Assembly (NCBI GenBank): GCA_021904315.1
Contig: CM038915.1
Span: forward strand, 15,190,001 to 15,254,000
Direction: 5' to 3'
Length of the DNA stretch: 64,000 bases
Origin: Sphagnum magellanicum
Taxonomy: Eukaryota; Streptophyta; Sphagnopsida; Sphagnales; Sphagnaceae
The number at the start of each line of letters is the position of its first letter. The stretch's first letter is position 1. A model generated the notes under the pieces. That model searched no databases. It was given only the letters and a program-made list of their open reading frames with translations, and was not told the origin of the DNA. A program made the translations under genes and the position numbers. Of the stretch, positions 23,840 through 35,250 are shown in pieces.

Positions 23840-24640
23840 CTCATAAATGCACATTGCACAAAGTTCACAAAGTCTAATGCAAATATGGAAAATTTAAAAC
23901 CCAACATGAAACCTATTGCACCTTACTCACCTTTGTTTTGCACACAAGCAAAACCTTATAGCTTATACATAACACAAGAAGTGCAAAAGGTATGTACATT
24001 CTACTTACAACAATCATATCTTCACATTCCATTGAATTTTTCAACAACTTAACTTCACAAACATTGAATCCCTCATAATGTTTTGAAAAAATGTCAAAAA
24101 TCATAATGTTCTATGAGACTTGAAGCTCCCTGTGACAAAATATAATGTATATATAAGACCTTCAAAACTAAGCAAATACTCCCTTGGGTTGGCTAACATG
24201 TTGAATGCAACAATTGTGATGGAATAAGGACTTGAAAATCTATAATTGGTGTGTTGAAAATTGATTCATGAGCTACATGATAAACACTTACACATTGCAC
24301 AATGGAATGTAATGATATATTGTGCAATGAAGCCTCACGCCATGGTGAATACAATGAAAAGAAAATGGAATTTCAAAGCAAACAAGTGACATACCATTGC
24401 ATGAGACAATTATGTTGTGAGAAAAGACAAGAAGCTTGCAAGAAACTCTTGCACACACAATGTGCAAACTCTACTAGTGACAAAGGAAACCCTCTGATCA
24501 TGAATGGGCTTCTTTGACAATGAAAATGTGGGCCATTGGACAAAATTGACAATTTTTATTGTGATGATGTGGTGACATCTAATTACGGTTTAAGGTGGTG
24601 ACGATGTTGTCTAGTTACATCACTTTGGACCCATCCCAGC
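23840..24640. other. No gene seen
   Basis: AT-rich sequence upstream of the hAT pseudogene. A duplicated GGTGACxxxxxTCTA(A/G)TTAC motif occurs at 24570-24620. The frames 23913-24104 (-) and 24302-24517 (+) have no recognisable motif. Confidence 0.4.
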
Positions 24641-24649
24641 CACCTACAG

Positions 24650-24864
24650 CCAAGGCGAATTGACACCCACATTGGGATCATGGTAAAAGCCCCAAAACCC
24701 ATTTAAATTGCTTATAAACATTCTAAATATTTATAAATAGCATCTCCATAGACCAAATCAGGGTCCTTGAGTCCAAATCTATAATTTTTGGGGCCTAATA
24801 TGGCCATTGAAACGGGTTTTGGGGATTTTACTATGGTCCCAATGTGAGGGTCAATTTGCCCTGG
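24650..24864. mobile_element. MITE with ~62-bp inverted ends, Mutator-like target duplication
   Basis: The left end CCAAGGCGAATTGACACCCA (24650) and its continuation through CATTGGGATCATGGTAAAAG and CCCCAAAACCC pair with the inverse complement of 24803-24864 at about 52 of 62 positions. The direct repeat CCACCTACAG flanks the element at 24640-24649 and 24868-24877, three bases beyond the right end. A 9-11 bp duplication is typical of Mutator-like elements. The interior is only about 90 bp and non-coding, so movement would have relied on a transposase encoded elsewhere. Confidence 0.7.
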
Positions 24865-24879
24865 TCACCACCTACAGAT

Positions 24880-26350
24880 GCTTGCCAACAATGGAAAGTG
24901 AAACTGGCCACATTTTTTCCTTTGTAATACTAGTAGCTAGGTTTTGTTTAATGTAGAATTCTAGCAATAATTTGTTAAGAAGGAAAAACAACACTGAGCC
25001 ATAGTTATCTCTACCCTAAACCCATTTGCAAAACATGCTTTTGGAAGAGCCCTTCTTCCTACAATCAATTAACCAGGGACACTCTCACAAGCAAAGCAAT
25101 GGACACTAACGACAATGGCTTTGGACCCTTTGTCCTCCCTTTCCACATGATTTTCTTTGGATTCTGAAGCCTACCATCTGGAGGCACAATAGTTGAGGTG
25201 GGTAGGTACCTATGTGCCAACTTGAGAGCCTAGTGAATCCCAAAGTCAATCTCCAAAATTAAAATGCATGCTAGGTATAGCCTAATTGTCTTTGGTGAAG
25301 ATGCCCACCTTTGTTTCTAGTAACCGATGGCCAAAGAAGTATCTCCCTATCCATTAGCATATATGTATGTGTTTAGGGCTACTAATTTCAAGTGAGTGCA
25401 AAATAAATTTGATAAGTTACCAAAAAAAAACATCCACAAAAAAATGTACATAGAAAATTATTTATTTATTTATTTTTACATGTGTTTCAAAATTTGATAA
25501 GTTTCAAAACATCAAAAGTGACACTCCAAAACATGACCCTTGTTCCCATTCATTTGTCTTTGCCTTCTCTTGATTCCTTGTATGTAACTTTGTACATGTC
25601 ACTCACAAATAGATGAGGCACCCAAATAGTCGCCTATAATAGGTAGGTAGGTAGGTAGTCACCTATGGTAAGTAGGTAGACCTTTCAGGTATCCCCTCCC
25701 TTATAATCTCAATGAGTAGAACTTGGTCTTAGAGGTCTTATTGGACCTTTATAAATGGATGAATTTGATTCAATTGGTTGTGAAGTTACATTTATCTTGT
25801 TATAATTACAAGGACAAAGCCTCCATTTCATAAAATGCTCAAGAAAGAACAAGTGCTAGAATTGAATGTTGTTTGGTCTTAGAGATTTTATTGGACCATA
25901 CCGTTAATAGGGGTAGGATTGTATTATTTATTTATTCATTAAATAATATAACCTATGGGCCCCACTTTGAGAATCTTGGATGAGGGACATAGGTTTGGAC
26001 TCATGAATAATTTAATAATTTAATAATTTATTTTGAATTAAACACAATTGAAAGTGAATTATGTGGACTTGATTAGATTTGTATTTTTAAAATATTTAAA
26101 ATATTTTAATGCTTTATTCATAGGAAGGATCATAGTTTTTGAATGATAGTATGTGGTATTATATTATTGGTTTGAGTTGATGAATGTGAATGTTTAATAA
26201 ATGTAGGTAAATGGGGTTGATAATTCATCCATTTTTTCTTTCAAATATATTAAAAAATTATATGTGAATCTTTGGGCTTATCTGTTTCCTTACACAAATT
26301 CATGTTGTCATTTTATGTTAAGACTTGGGATAAGCTTTTTGTGTACTAAA
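24880..26350. other. No gene; GTAG patch
   Basis: 25640-25682 contains a GTAGGTAGGTAGG run related to the motif at 4.2-5.2 kb, and 25196-25214 a shorter one. The TTTA microsatellite lies at 25458-25476. A duplicated phrase TTGGTCTTAGAG(G/A)TxTTATTGGACC occurs at 25722 and 25871. No coding signal recognised. Confidence 0.45.
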
Positions 26351-26354
26351 CCTA

Positions 26355-26750
26355 TGTCATAATAAATTTGAGCTTTGCATTGTTGCGCACTATCAATGAC
26401 ATTTAACTATTTTCTTTTTTTCTTATGTTTTTGTATATTTATGTCAAAGTCAAATTTAATTTAAATTAATATACATTTCATGTAAATGAAAAAGCACATG
26501 TTAATTTTAAAAAAAAAAATCTATGTTGGTGAATATGGAAAATGAGTGAAGTAGTTATTAGGAAAGGTGCGAGATAGTTATTATGAAAGTTAATAGGAAA
26601 AAGAAGTAACTATAAAGGAAGTAGTTAGGCTTGAACATGAGATAGTTATTTTTGAATTGTCTTTCGAATGGTTGTGCACAAGTGACATACGAAACTTTTT
26701 CTAAGGAACCCCATATAAACCAGTTCCTAAGTCATTGGAATTTATGCATC
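26355..26750 (+). repeat. LTR-like dispersed repeat, copy 1
   Basis: About 395 bp match the inverse complement of 36515-36955 almost throughout, and the section 26480-26600 also matches 60385-60480. Landmarks are TTTGAGCTTxGCATTG, TAAATTTAATTTAAATTxATAT, CATTTCATG, then TGTTGGTG (26524) and GTAGTTATTAGGAAAGGTG. TGTTGGTG is a plausible LTR start, with the preceding part as the internal 3' region. No pol domain was found nearby. Confidence 0.6.
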
Positions 26751-27340
26751 CTTTTGATTATGATAGTGTTCACAAGAGCAAACATACATGGTTTTGATGA
26801 ATGAGCCCCATGAAATGAAATAAAAAATCAAGGTGCATGTGGTGAGCCCCCCATTGGGTGTAGCTTGCATAAAGACCAAGTTTTACACATGTGAATAATC
26901 TTAGCCCAAAATCATGTTGGATGTTCTTCCCAACACCTTGTCGTGCTTCCAAACATCTTTCATCCCTAGTAGGGTTTTGTCGCCATCCCCAATGTCCCAA
27001 TGTTCCCTCACCATCTCCCATTGTCCCCAATGGTGTCCCAATGTTAGCTTGCCATTGTCCAACCTAGAGGGGTTGTCCCTGAACTAAAAAACCCCTATCC
27101 CAATCCTAATTTTGACAAGGGACGCTCATATTTGGGACCTCTTGGAAGTGGACATCCCATTTTCAAACCTCCCTAAGAGGTCCCACCAAATAGGGACGCT
27201 GGCACAACCCTGGTATGTAGGGCTTTGATTTATTCCACCAAGATAGGGTTGCACATGGTGGGAGTTAACCCTAAATCAGCCTGGCCTACCCATGGTTTCG
27301 AAGGGTTATGGCACAATCACATCCAAACAAATAAACACAT
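26750..27340. other. No gene; short inverted repeat
   Basis: A GGGACCTCTT / AAGAGGTCCC inverted pair lies at 27133-27142 and 27174-27183, bracketed by the direct repeat AGGGACGCT at 27118 and 27193; perhaps a tiny fold-back. The - frame 26770-27030 has no recognisable motif. Confidence 0.4.
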
Positions 27341-27344
27341 ATGT

Positions 27345-27418
27345 TGATATATTGATAGATACCCATAAGGTGTGTGACCTTGATATATTGATAGATACCC
27401 ATAAGGTGTGTGACCTTG
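27345..27418. repeat. Perfect 36-bp tandem duplication
   Basis: The unit beginning TGATATATTGATAGATACCC at 27345 is repeated identically at 27381. Complete identity points to a recent event. Confidence 0.95.
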
Positions 27419-27602
27419 TTGGGACCCAAGGGGAAACCATAAAGCAAATGTAAACAAGGGATGGGTATCTCATATGGGTATCATCACCCTACTACTGACC
27501 ACATAATTAAAGATGTTAATTGGAGTTAGGGTGATCGCATTATTAACAACCATGGATGGGCCGTGTATTTGTTGCACATCCAGCACTCTCCCCTCTTCCC
27601 CA

Positions 27603-27835
27603 GATTTTCTTCTTTGTTTGAAGAAATAAGGAGGAGTTCATGACTCACAAATCTTTAATTTCTTTGTGAAAGGCTGTTGGGGGTGTTGTTGAGGTTTGGT
27701 ACATCCATCCTCATCCGATTTTCTTCTTTCTTTCTTGGAAGTTTTAATAAGGAGGAGGTCACGCACGAGTCATAAATCTTAAGCTCTTAGTGAAATGCTT
27801 TTGGGTGTTGAGGTGTGTAGTACATCCAAGGAGTT
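27603..27835. repeat. Two diverged 114-bp tandem units
   Basis: GATTTTCTTCTTT...AAGGAGGAG...CATAAATCTTAA...GGTACATCC-type order occurs at 27603-27710 and again at 27717-27835, with small indels. Confidence 0.7.
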
Positions 27836-27879
27836 GCTTTAAGTCACAACAAAGAACAAGTCCATGATGAGCATTCGGA

Positions 27880-27908
27880 AACCTAACCTAACCTAACCTA
27901 ACCTAACC
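27880..27908. repeat. (AACCT)n, five and a half units
   Basis: AACCT is repeated exactly five times and followed by AACC. Its complement is the (TTAGG)n pentanucleotide, the arthropod telomere motif; plant telomeres are normally TTTAGGG. So short an array is most simply a microsatellite. Confidence 0.9.
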
Positions 27909-27909
27909 A

Positions 27910-28960
27910 AAACCACTTACCTAGCTCCTTTCTTATTGTCTTTATAGGAAGTTGCTTCACTATGTAACAAATGGGAAGGGAAAGGTCATCCGAATGTAGT
28001 AGTAAGTTGCAGGGAGAAAGCCCCCTATTTGTACCTGAAGAAGCACATATGCTGCAAAGGAAGCATAATCAGCTAAGTTCTAGCTGTAATAATTTGTCGG
28101 TTGTACAGCATAGAAATGCACTTTACTATCTATAATACACACTTTTGGTCTCAATGATTTTTATGTGGAATAGAGCCTCAAGTCAAGTCAGAACACCATA
28201 ATTGGCCATTTCCTAGGGAGCCCAGCATGGGCCCAACAATTTGCCTATCAGCCCAAACACACACGCACAAAGTGGTGATACTGTTTGGAATCTCATGCAA
28301 ACAAGTGATTGCTCTCCAAGAAGTCCCAACTCAAACTCTCTGGCTTTCTCACCAATCTCACCTTGCTCTTTCTTTGTTTTGTTTTTCTTTTGGGTATAGG
28401 CTAGTAGTTAGGGTTAGGATAGTTGTTGGCCTTTAGATTCAGGCAATTTTTGGGTACAAGTTAACAACTTGAGAAATGGATGCTGGCATTTCCTAGTGTA
28501 TCTAAAAACCCAATTTCAAAAAAAAAAAAAAAACAGAACCTGCCATTTGGAGACAGATTTAAGTTCATAATCAACTCAATTGAGAGTTTGATACACACTA
28601 CCCATTTATCCAAACTAGGCCAATGGATCCTCATAGTTGATAGAGAAAGATGGTTTGGAGCTTGGGTTGTTATGTTTTTCTGTCAGACTGGATTTGAGCA
28701 TGTAGTAGTAGACATGAATGTAGTGATTTTGGAGTTGATTTTTTGGACAATTTTGTACAATGAAAGCTTTATTTACAGATTTTCTAAGGAAGCAAATGGA
28801 AGCTTTAAAATTATTTCAGGTGATGTAATGCTAAGAGACTCAGGAGACCCTCATTGAAGAGGAGTGAGGGGTTCAAATCCTCACATTTACAACTCCCATC
28901 TCTCTTATGTTCAACAATGACAATTATCCCACAAAGTTTCGAATTCTAACTGTAATGGTA
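27910..28960. other. No supported gene
   Basis: A 125-codon + frame at 28480-28857 is the longest; it begins next to a poly-A tract and contains WILIVDRERWFGAWVV but matches no family I recognise. It lacks splice context, so it is not called as a gene. A GGGTTCAAATCC string at 28870 resembles a tRNA T-loop but no cloverleaf forms. Confidence 0.35.
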
Positions 28961-28965
28961 TATTT

Positions 28966-29320
28966 TGTCCACATTTTTGGAGGATATTGTAATTAGATTC
29001 ATTATAGAGTATAGTAGCTTAAGGGATTTCAGCCCCTAAGTAATAGGTCTATTTAATTTTTATATGAGGATTTTTGAAAGATGATATTTTGGCTAAATTG
29101 TGTTGAAACTTGAGATTAGCTATAGAGTTATAATATCTTGAAAGATTTTGGTTGATTTTAGAGGATTTTTTTTTTTGAAGATTATATTTTGGCATGGTGA
29201 AATATTTGAGTTTTCATAATTCTTCTTTTGCCTTAAGATACTTTTTTAAAAACGTAATTGGCGAGGCCACAGTGTGGAAGGCACACCTCTTGTTTTAAGA
29301 GTGCTTGAAGTGAGCATTGT
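28966..29320 (+). mobile_element. Harbinger-type MITE, internal fragment (copy 1)
   Basis: From GGATATTGTAATTAGATTCATTATAGAGTATAGTAGCTTAAGG to GAGGCCACAGTGTGGAAGGC it parallels 42905-43215 of the complete MITE with about 85% identity by eye, same orientation. The terminal GAGCATCTCC repeats are absent, so it is truncated at both ends. Confidence 0.75.
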
Positions 29321-30160
29321 CCATCTGCCAGTGTCTTCTCTTCTTTTGTTTAATTTAATGGCCATCACACCACAATGACACCCCCCACCCACCCAAAAAA
29401 AATCCAATGGGAAGAAGGGTACAATTTATGTGGAAAAAGTGTGCCAAAATCACCACATTTTGAAGATTTTTTATAAAAAAAAGTAGCCATATTTACTGCT
29501 GGTTGACGAAATATATTAGGATTCTAAAAAAATGTTCTACTTTCCTCTAACCAAATTTGGCTCATTCCTCTTATGAAGGGAATAAGAAGGGCTCTTAGAA
29601 GTCCTCCTCTATAAGATTTCAAGAGAGTGGGGGTTCAAGTGTGAAGGTTACAAGTTCATTTGAAAATATCTCATATTCTACAATTAAAAGCTTCCTCAAC
29701 AATCGTAAGCCAACTTATAGTTGTAAGGTCCCTCCCATTTGTATCACGAGACCTTGTGATCTATATAGGTTTAAACTTATGATAAGGTTCACCTTGTGTT
29801 GTACATTTGGTAAGGCCGTGAAAAGGTTGGGGACATTCTCATAGGCAAGGGTGAGACTCAACTCTCACCTAATCCTAGGCCCCTTGTTTTGAGAATGCCC
29901 CAAACATGGGGTGTTTGGGGCTTTGCCCTACACTTAGCACTCTATATATAATCCGTATTTGAGGTCTTCTTCACATGTTATTGATAATAGAGTTATTTGT
30001 AAAGTTGTGGACGGGGGCACCAAAACCCCCCCAATTTCATCAAAACTAGGATTGAGATGAAAATTGAGACCAAAAAAAGAAGAAGTACATAAGCATAAAA
30101 CAAGGCTTAAAACTCATTTTATTCCCAATTTTTGGTGTTGAAAGAAGTTTCATTCTCAGA
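29320..30160. other. No gene seen
   Basis: Contains a small perfect hairpin GCCCCAAAC / GTTTGGGGC at 29906-29930. The frame 29641-29844 (+) has no recognisable motif. Confidence 0.4.
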
Positions 30161-30164
30161 TTAG

Positions 30165-30398
30165 GTTCATTCTAGAGTATTATAGGTAGTAGTAGCTTAA
30201 GGGATTTTTATAGGCCCCTAGGTAATAATAATAATAGGTCTATTTAATTATATGAGGATTTTTGAAACATGATATTTTGGCTTGGGTTGAAATAAACTCG
30301 AGATTAGTTATAATAGAGTTATAATATGATCTCAAAGGATTTGGGTTTCTTTTAGAGGATTTTTTTTTGAAGATTGTATTTTTGCATGGTGAAATATT
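30165..30398 (+). mobile_element. Harbinger-type MITE, internal fragment (copy 2)
   Basis: TTCATTCTAGAGTATTATAGGTAGTAGTAGC to GCATGGTGAAATATT aligns with 42920-43130 and 28980-29210. Small insertions expand runs (TAATAATAATAATAG at 30222-30237). The copy stops exactly where a perfect 31-bp inverted repeat begins at 30399. Confidence 0.75.
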
Positions 30399-30480
30399 GC
30401 TATAAAGAATCCTATCAGTGCACCATCCATCCACGTATTTCCAAATATTTGGATGGTGCACTGATAGGATTCTTTATAGC
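30399..30480. repeat. Perfect 31-bp inverted repeat (hairpin)
   Basis: The left arm GCTATAAAGAATCCTATCAG plus TGCACCATCCA (30399-30429) is exactly complementary to the right arm at 30450-30480, with a 20-base loop. No mismatch in 31 pairs. RNA from either strand would fold into a stem long enough for Dicer-like processing. Whether it is transcribed is unknown; it may also be a fold-back element or a replication-slippage palindrome. Confidence 0.95.
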
Positions 30481-30489
30481 CAAAATTGG

Positions 30490-32460
30490 CTAAATCTTCC
30501 TGTTTTTAACATCTTTCTATGGATGAATGCCTTTTTGGCTTAAATAAATAAATAAATAAATAAATGCCCGGAAAAAAAAAACCACTGACACACACACATA
30601 CACAAGGTAATCAATAACTTAATTAAAGTGATAACTTTTATTTATAACTTTGATAGAATATTTGCTTACTTATTATGGAGAGAGTACATTTAAAGAGGAT
30701 ACTTGTAAGGTAGTAATTAATTAATGTTTTGGTTGTTGGGTTTAGGTACTTAGTAAGCTTGCCTTTAATTTTGGGCCTTCATAAAAGTGGATTAGGTCCA
30801 CGTGAATCAACAAAGGAATCATAATAGTGAAGAAGTGGAATTAGGTGTTTTTCACTATTTTTATCCACATATAATTAATTATTATATTTTTAAAAAATTT
30901 ACCTTTTGCATTATTTTCTATTTTCATTACTATTTTTTTATTCAAATGTCCAACAAGAGGCTAATAGAATGGGAAGAGTATGAACAAAACACTAGCAAGT
31001 GGACTTGTTTAAATGGGCAACTTGTTAAGTGGGCCAACTTGAGATTGCCAACCTAATTAGGGTTTCATCAATTAGGAGTCCAAAAAGGAGACAAAAATAT
31101 GGGTGTAGGTGTCCTTGTGATTATTTTTTAAGGGGGGGGAAATTGGGAGTTTTTTAGGGTTTTTTAGCTTCATTTGTTGTCCACTTCATTAAGATAGAAG
31201 TTTCCTTTTTTTAATTCCAAATCTTCATGTCTTTTTGCCAATTTCCAAATATCCTTGATTCCATCTTCCAACACTTTTTCAAGATTTTTTCAATTTGGAT
31301 CCAATCTATCAACCAACCTTTTACTTGACAAGACTTTCAGTGAATTCCTTTTTCCTAGTGTTAATATTCCCCCAATGAATCATGGGATTTTCTTTTCTCC
31401 TTTTTTTGTTAATAAGAAAAATATTGCAAATTGTTTGTCTACGACATCCATTATTTTAAAAAGGATTCCTATGAAAATGAATCCCTTGTTGGATATGTAA
31501 AATCCTTAGGGGAACTTATGTTTGTACTTTGTAGGGAAAGACCATGAACATGGGATGGAGCACCCTTTTTGTCTTGTTTGGAATGCCATTCATCTTTATG
31601 TAGATACTACAATTCATATTTTCAAGGGGTTTTCAAAGCTTGTTTGCATTTTTAACCTAGTTGTGCATCTTTAGTAATACATTCAAGGTATTCCTATAAT
31701 AACAATTAGTAGCACAAATTTTAAAATGTTCCTAGTATGTAAGGGTTTAGGGTTGCATTCCTTGCAAGTCTCCAAACACCTATATGTGTAATGGGCACTT
31801 TTCTATTACTATGCCATCCCAGCTTGACTTTTTATGTTTGCCCTTCTTAAGCCCTGATTTCAGTTTTTTTTTTTTTGGGAACTTTATTTTCTCCCCGACC
31901 CCCACCCAGTTTATTTTTATTTTTATTTTTATTATTTTAAAACTTTTCCCGCCCACCCACCTTCTACCCCCCCTACTATCCCCCGCCAACCTACTCGCCT
32001 ATATATTTAAATTAAAAGTAGATTCTTCCCCATCTACCTACTCACCTATAAATTTAAAATGTGTTATTCTCATTTCCATCCACCTACCCACCCCTCATCT
32101 ATTTATCTACCTACTTGCCTTTCCACCTTTCCTACCTACCAACATTTTAAGTAGGTACTACCAAACCCCACCTACATGGTTGCCACTCCAATAGACCCTT
32201 GACGGTCGACAACAATGAGGAATGAATAAAATGAAGGTAGTGCATGGAACTTAAACAAACAAACAAATAAAATGACAATTAAAATATTTGACACACCATA
32301 TATAAGGGTATTGCAAGTTTTGTTTAGAAAGTGTTTTCCATGGGGTATTGCAAACCAAGTGGACAATCAAAACAATACAGAGCTCCAGTTCAATTTAGAC
32401 GCATTTAATGCATGTTATATTCAAGTTTGTAAAACAAAATACTTAATGAATGTGTAATAC
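30490..32460. other. No gene; microsatellite and CCTACC-rich tract
   Basis: A (TAAA)n microsatellite lies at 30541-30565. 31975-32160 is rich in CCTACC/CTACCT, the complement of the GTAG motif seen at 4.2-5.2 kb. The 136-codon + frame at 31784-32194 and its - counterpart come from homopolymer and CTACC tracts and are not supported. Confidence 0.45.
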
Positions 32461-32623
32461 CCCATTCTAGGTAACCTTGAAATAGTTTGAAGTCTATATC
32501 ATATTTTTTGAAACTTGGAGAGATATTGCATAACCTTAACAAAACCTAGAAGGAACACAATACCCTCATTGGGCTACACTATAACACCATAGGCTGAATT
32601 ATTTTGGTCTAGGCTATTAAAGG

Positions 32624-32860
32624 GTATTGTGATAATATCTTAAACCATGAAACAAAAAGACATTTTTATTTTAAAAAAATTCCATGTTCGATATATCATG
32701 CCCTACATATCGATTCAAGTAAATGAGTATTGCAAAGTTCATCACATCAGTAGAAGTTATGGAGTTTAAATGCAATACTCATATCGTATTGTGATAATCC
32801 ATTAACCATGAAACATAAAAAATATTTTTAAAATATTTGATTCCCCACCAATACATCATG
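32624..32860. repeat. Diverged direct duplication, ~165-bp period
   Basis: GTATTGTGATAATATCTTAAACCATGAAACA at 32624 recurs as GTATTGTGATAATCCATTAACCATGAAACA at 32789, with similar TTTTAAAA-ATTCC and ATACATCATG phrases after each. Confidence 0.55.
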
Positions 32861-33530
32861 AAATACATGTTTTCAAAATTATTTGTTCACCTTTCAATAT
32901 GATTTAACATATATAAAAATGAACGTAATATGAAATTGGTCACATTGATGGTATAAAGGTTTAGGGTTTAATGTAAAATTTATTATTTAATGTTAAAAAT
33001 TCATAGTTTGTCGAAATAAACAAATTAAAGTTCATGCTTAACATTTCTTCAATGATGTACATTTAAATGTTTTTCCCTCTTAAAGTTGTAAACTCATTTC
33101 AAAAAACAAAAACATAAATTTTATAATTGAATAAGATTTAATTTCTATTTAAAAAATTTAAAACCCATGATTTTTTTAATGGTTCACATAATAATAAAAA
33201 AATGATCTCTCTCATATATTAATCCTATGTATGATTGAAATTTTATTTTAAATTTTCTTAACATACAATAAATAATTTATAGGCTAAATTAATTAGATAG
33301 TAAGCTAGTAATATTTTATGTTTCATAAATATATAACATTAGTCCTTATGTAAATTTTTTTTTAAAGATGTATGATATTGGCTTAAATATTGCTGTAAAT
33401 ATATTGTTATTTGTAACATATCAAGTAACGCATTATATATAATTAATTATATTATGAAATTATATTTTTGATTCATTTTAATGCATATAATATCTTCATA
33501 GACATCTTGGCTAAAAATGGACTATATTAT
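32860..33530. other. Very AT-rich, no gene seen
   Basis: Long A/T runs and short TATAAT-type words; nothing coding recognised. Confidence 0.45.
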
Positions 33531-33534
33531 GAAA

Positions 33535-35250
33535 GAATAAAAAGATTTCCTTAAAGGTTGAAGCAATGTCATTCATAGGGTTTTCACCTTTTAAAACATT
33601 TTAAACCCCTTTGTTTTCATCATGTTAATAAGCTTAATGAACTCAAGGTGATTATTTGGGTTATGAACAAAATATGAATGATAACTTTGTAGCAAACATT
33701 ATATGTTATTCACTATTCTCAAGCTATATAAGTTCTTGAATGCAAGATTGCATTTATGAGTCAAGCAATGAAGCCCAATCGAAAATGGTGCATTGTTTGT
33801 ATTAATTTGTTTAGTCACAATAATTTTTGTTCCTTGGAATGCATTTACCCATTAGCCCCAAAACAAAGGAATTTTTGAGTTACAAAGGTTAGATTCAAGC
33901 CTCCACCATTATGCAAGGCCTTCGTGATCACAAGAATAAAGTTTTCAACTTTTCTTCCATCAACAACCCTTGGAAAGGATCTCATAATTGGAACCTTCAT
34001 CCAACTATGCATAACATATGCATACATGGAAATCTAGCTAATTCCCATTATCCATAGTTTTCACTTCATGACATGTAAGGGGGTGTAGTCACATGAATAG
34101 GAGCACAAGTGTAACAAGTGTTTAATTTTTCATGTTTAAAAATGGTAATTTAATTTGGTGTTGAAAGTATAATATTTTTTTAATATAGTAAGGTTCATAA
34201 TATATTATTGGAACAAATGAATTAATTTGAAAAATATCTGATGAATAAAAAGCTCTCAAAATCACTCATTAATCATTGTAACGTGTGTTACTTAACATTA
34301 AAAGGACTTATAAATAGACTTCAAAACTTTTGAAAATTACATAATTTTGAAATCTTTTACATAAACCTTGACATAATATTTTTTAAAAAATAAAAATAAA
34401 AATGAAGATTAAAAATATATATATTTAAAAATATTCCCCCAAAAACAATCCCTTAAGCAGGTGGGTGTAGCTCATGTTATCTTGTTTGCACCCAAGGGCC
34501 ACATAATTAGTAATAAAACCAATGGCTAGAATTGTGTTAGTCATTTAAATTCAGACATAATCCATCTTGAAAAGTTTAACCAATGCATTTTGGGGTTTTA
34601 AGCACACCAATGAAATAATATGAAGGTTTCTTCTTCTCATATACTACCATAGGATGACATCCTTCCAAGATTTGGAACAATGCAACAAATTGAACCAACT
34701 TTTTCTTCTCCATCTCCAAGTGATTATGCTTATTGACTTATTTCAAAATTGTAGCAAGTGCTCTAATAAAAAACATGCTTTGATTTCTTTTGTCTATAAG
34801 TCTCGTTATTGTACCATTTTTTTTTCTTGACTTGGAACTTTAGCAAATCCTTCTTTATCTTCCTCTTACCCTCATGCATGTTTCATCAAAGTACTCCACT
34901 TGGGAACAATCAAGGCTTCATGTCAATTGTGTTACAAACATTACATCCCTCATTGTGAAATTACCATCAATGGTGAAGACCTTTAGCCCAAAAAGCTTCA
35001 CAACCCATTAAATCTATTTTTTTGGTGTGTGATTGTAAGATTTTTTCAACTTTTGAAGTGGGGAAAAGTAGCAAGTCCAGATTTGACTTGGTATCAAATA
35101 GGTCGTTCAACACAACAACCTTTGCTAACAATGTGGGGGAGTTGATGCATGAATTACCACTAGAACTTGAAATATGCTTAGTGTTGGAAATAAAAAACAA
35201 TTGCATGAGAAAGTGAACCAATAAAAGGGGTTATATGAAAACTACAAGGC
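33535..35250 (-). pseudogene. Second hAT transposase pseudogene (DUF4371/ZNF862-like)
   Basis: Read from 35250 downwards. Lead-in FWAKGL at about 34990 precedes the zinc finger, CNVCNTIDMKP then PKWSTLMKHA in neighbouring frames at 34955-34875, the same finger type and spacing as in the 21.4-23.4 kb copy. A KKSWFNLLHCSKSWKDVI-like segment follows near 34710. Next come MYAYVMHSWMKVPIMRSFPRV at 34027-33965, GGGLNLTFVTQKFLCFGANG at 33904-33845, HCLTHKCNLAF near 33770, FVHNPNNHLEF near 33660 and MMKTKGFKMF near 33610. The C-terminal dimerisation part is missing. Stops and frameshifts are frequent. It has the same orientation and family as the other hAT copy but is a separate insertion. Confidence 0.75.

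Noticed and set aside
28800..28900. tRNA-like T-loop string GGGGTTCAAATCC
   Set aside because: No acceptor, D or anticodon arm can be paired upstream at tRNA distances.
31784..32194. 136-codon + strand open frame with phenylalanine and proline runs
   Set aside because: It is made of poly-T/C and CTACC tracts; no domain, and the opposite strand is equally open.
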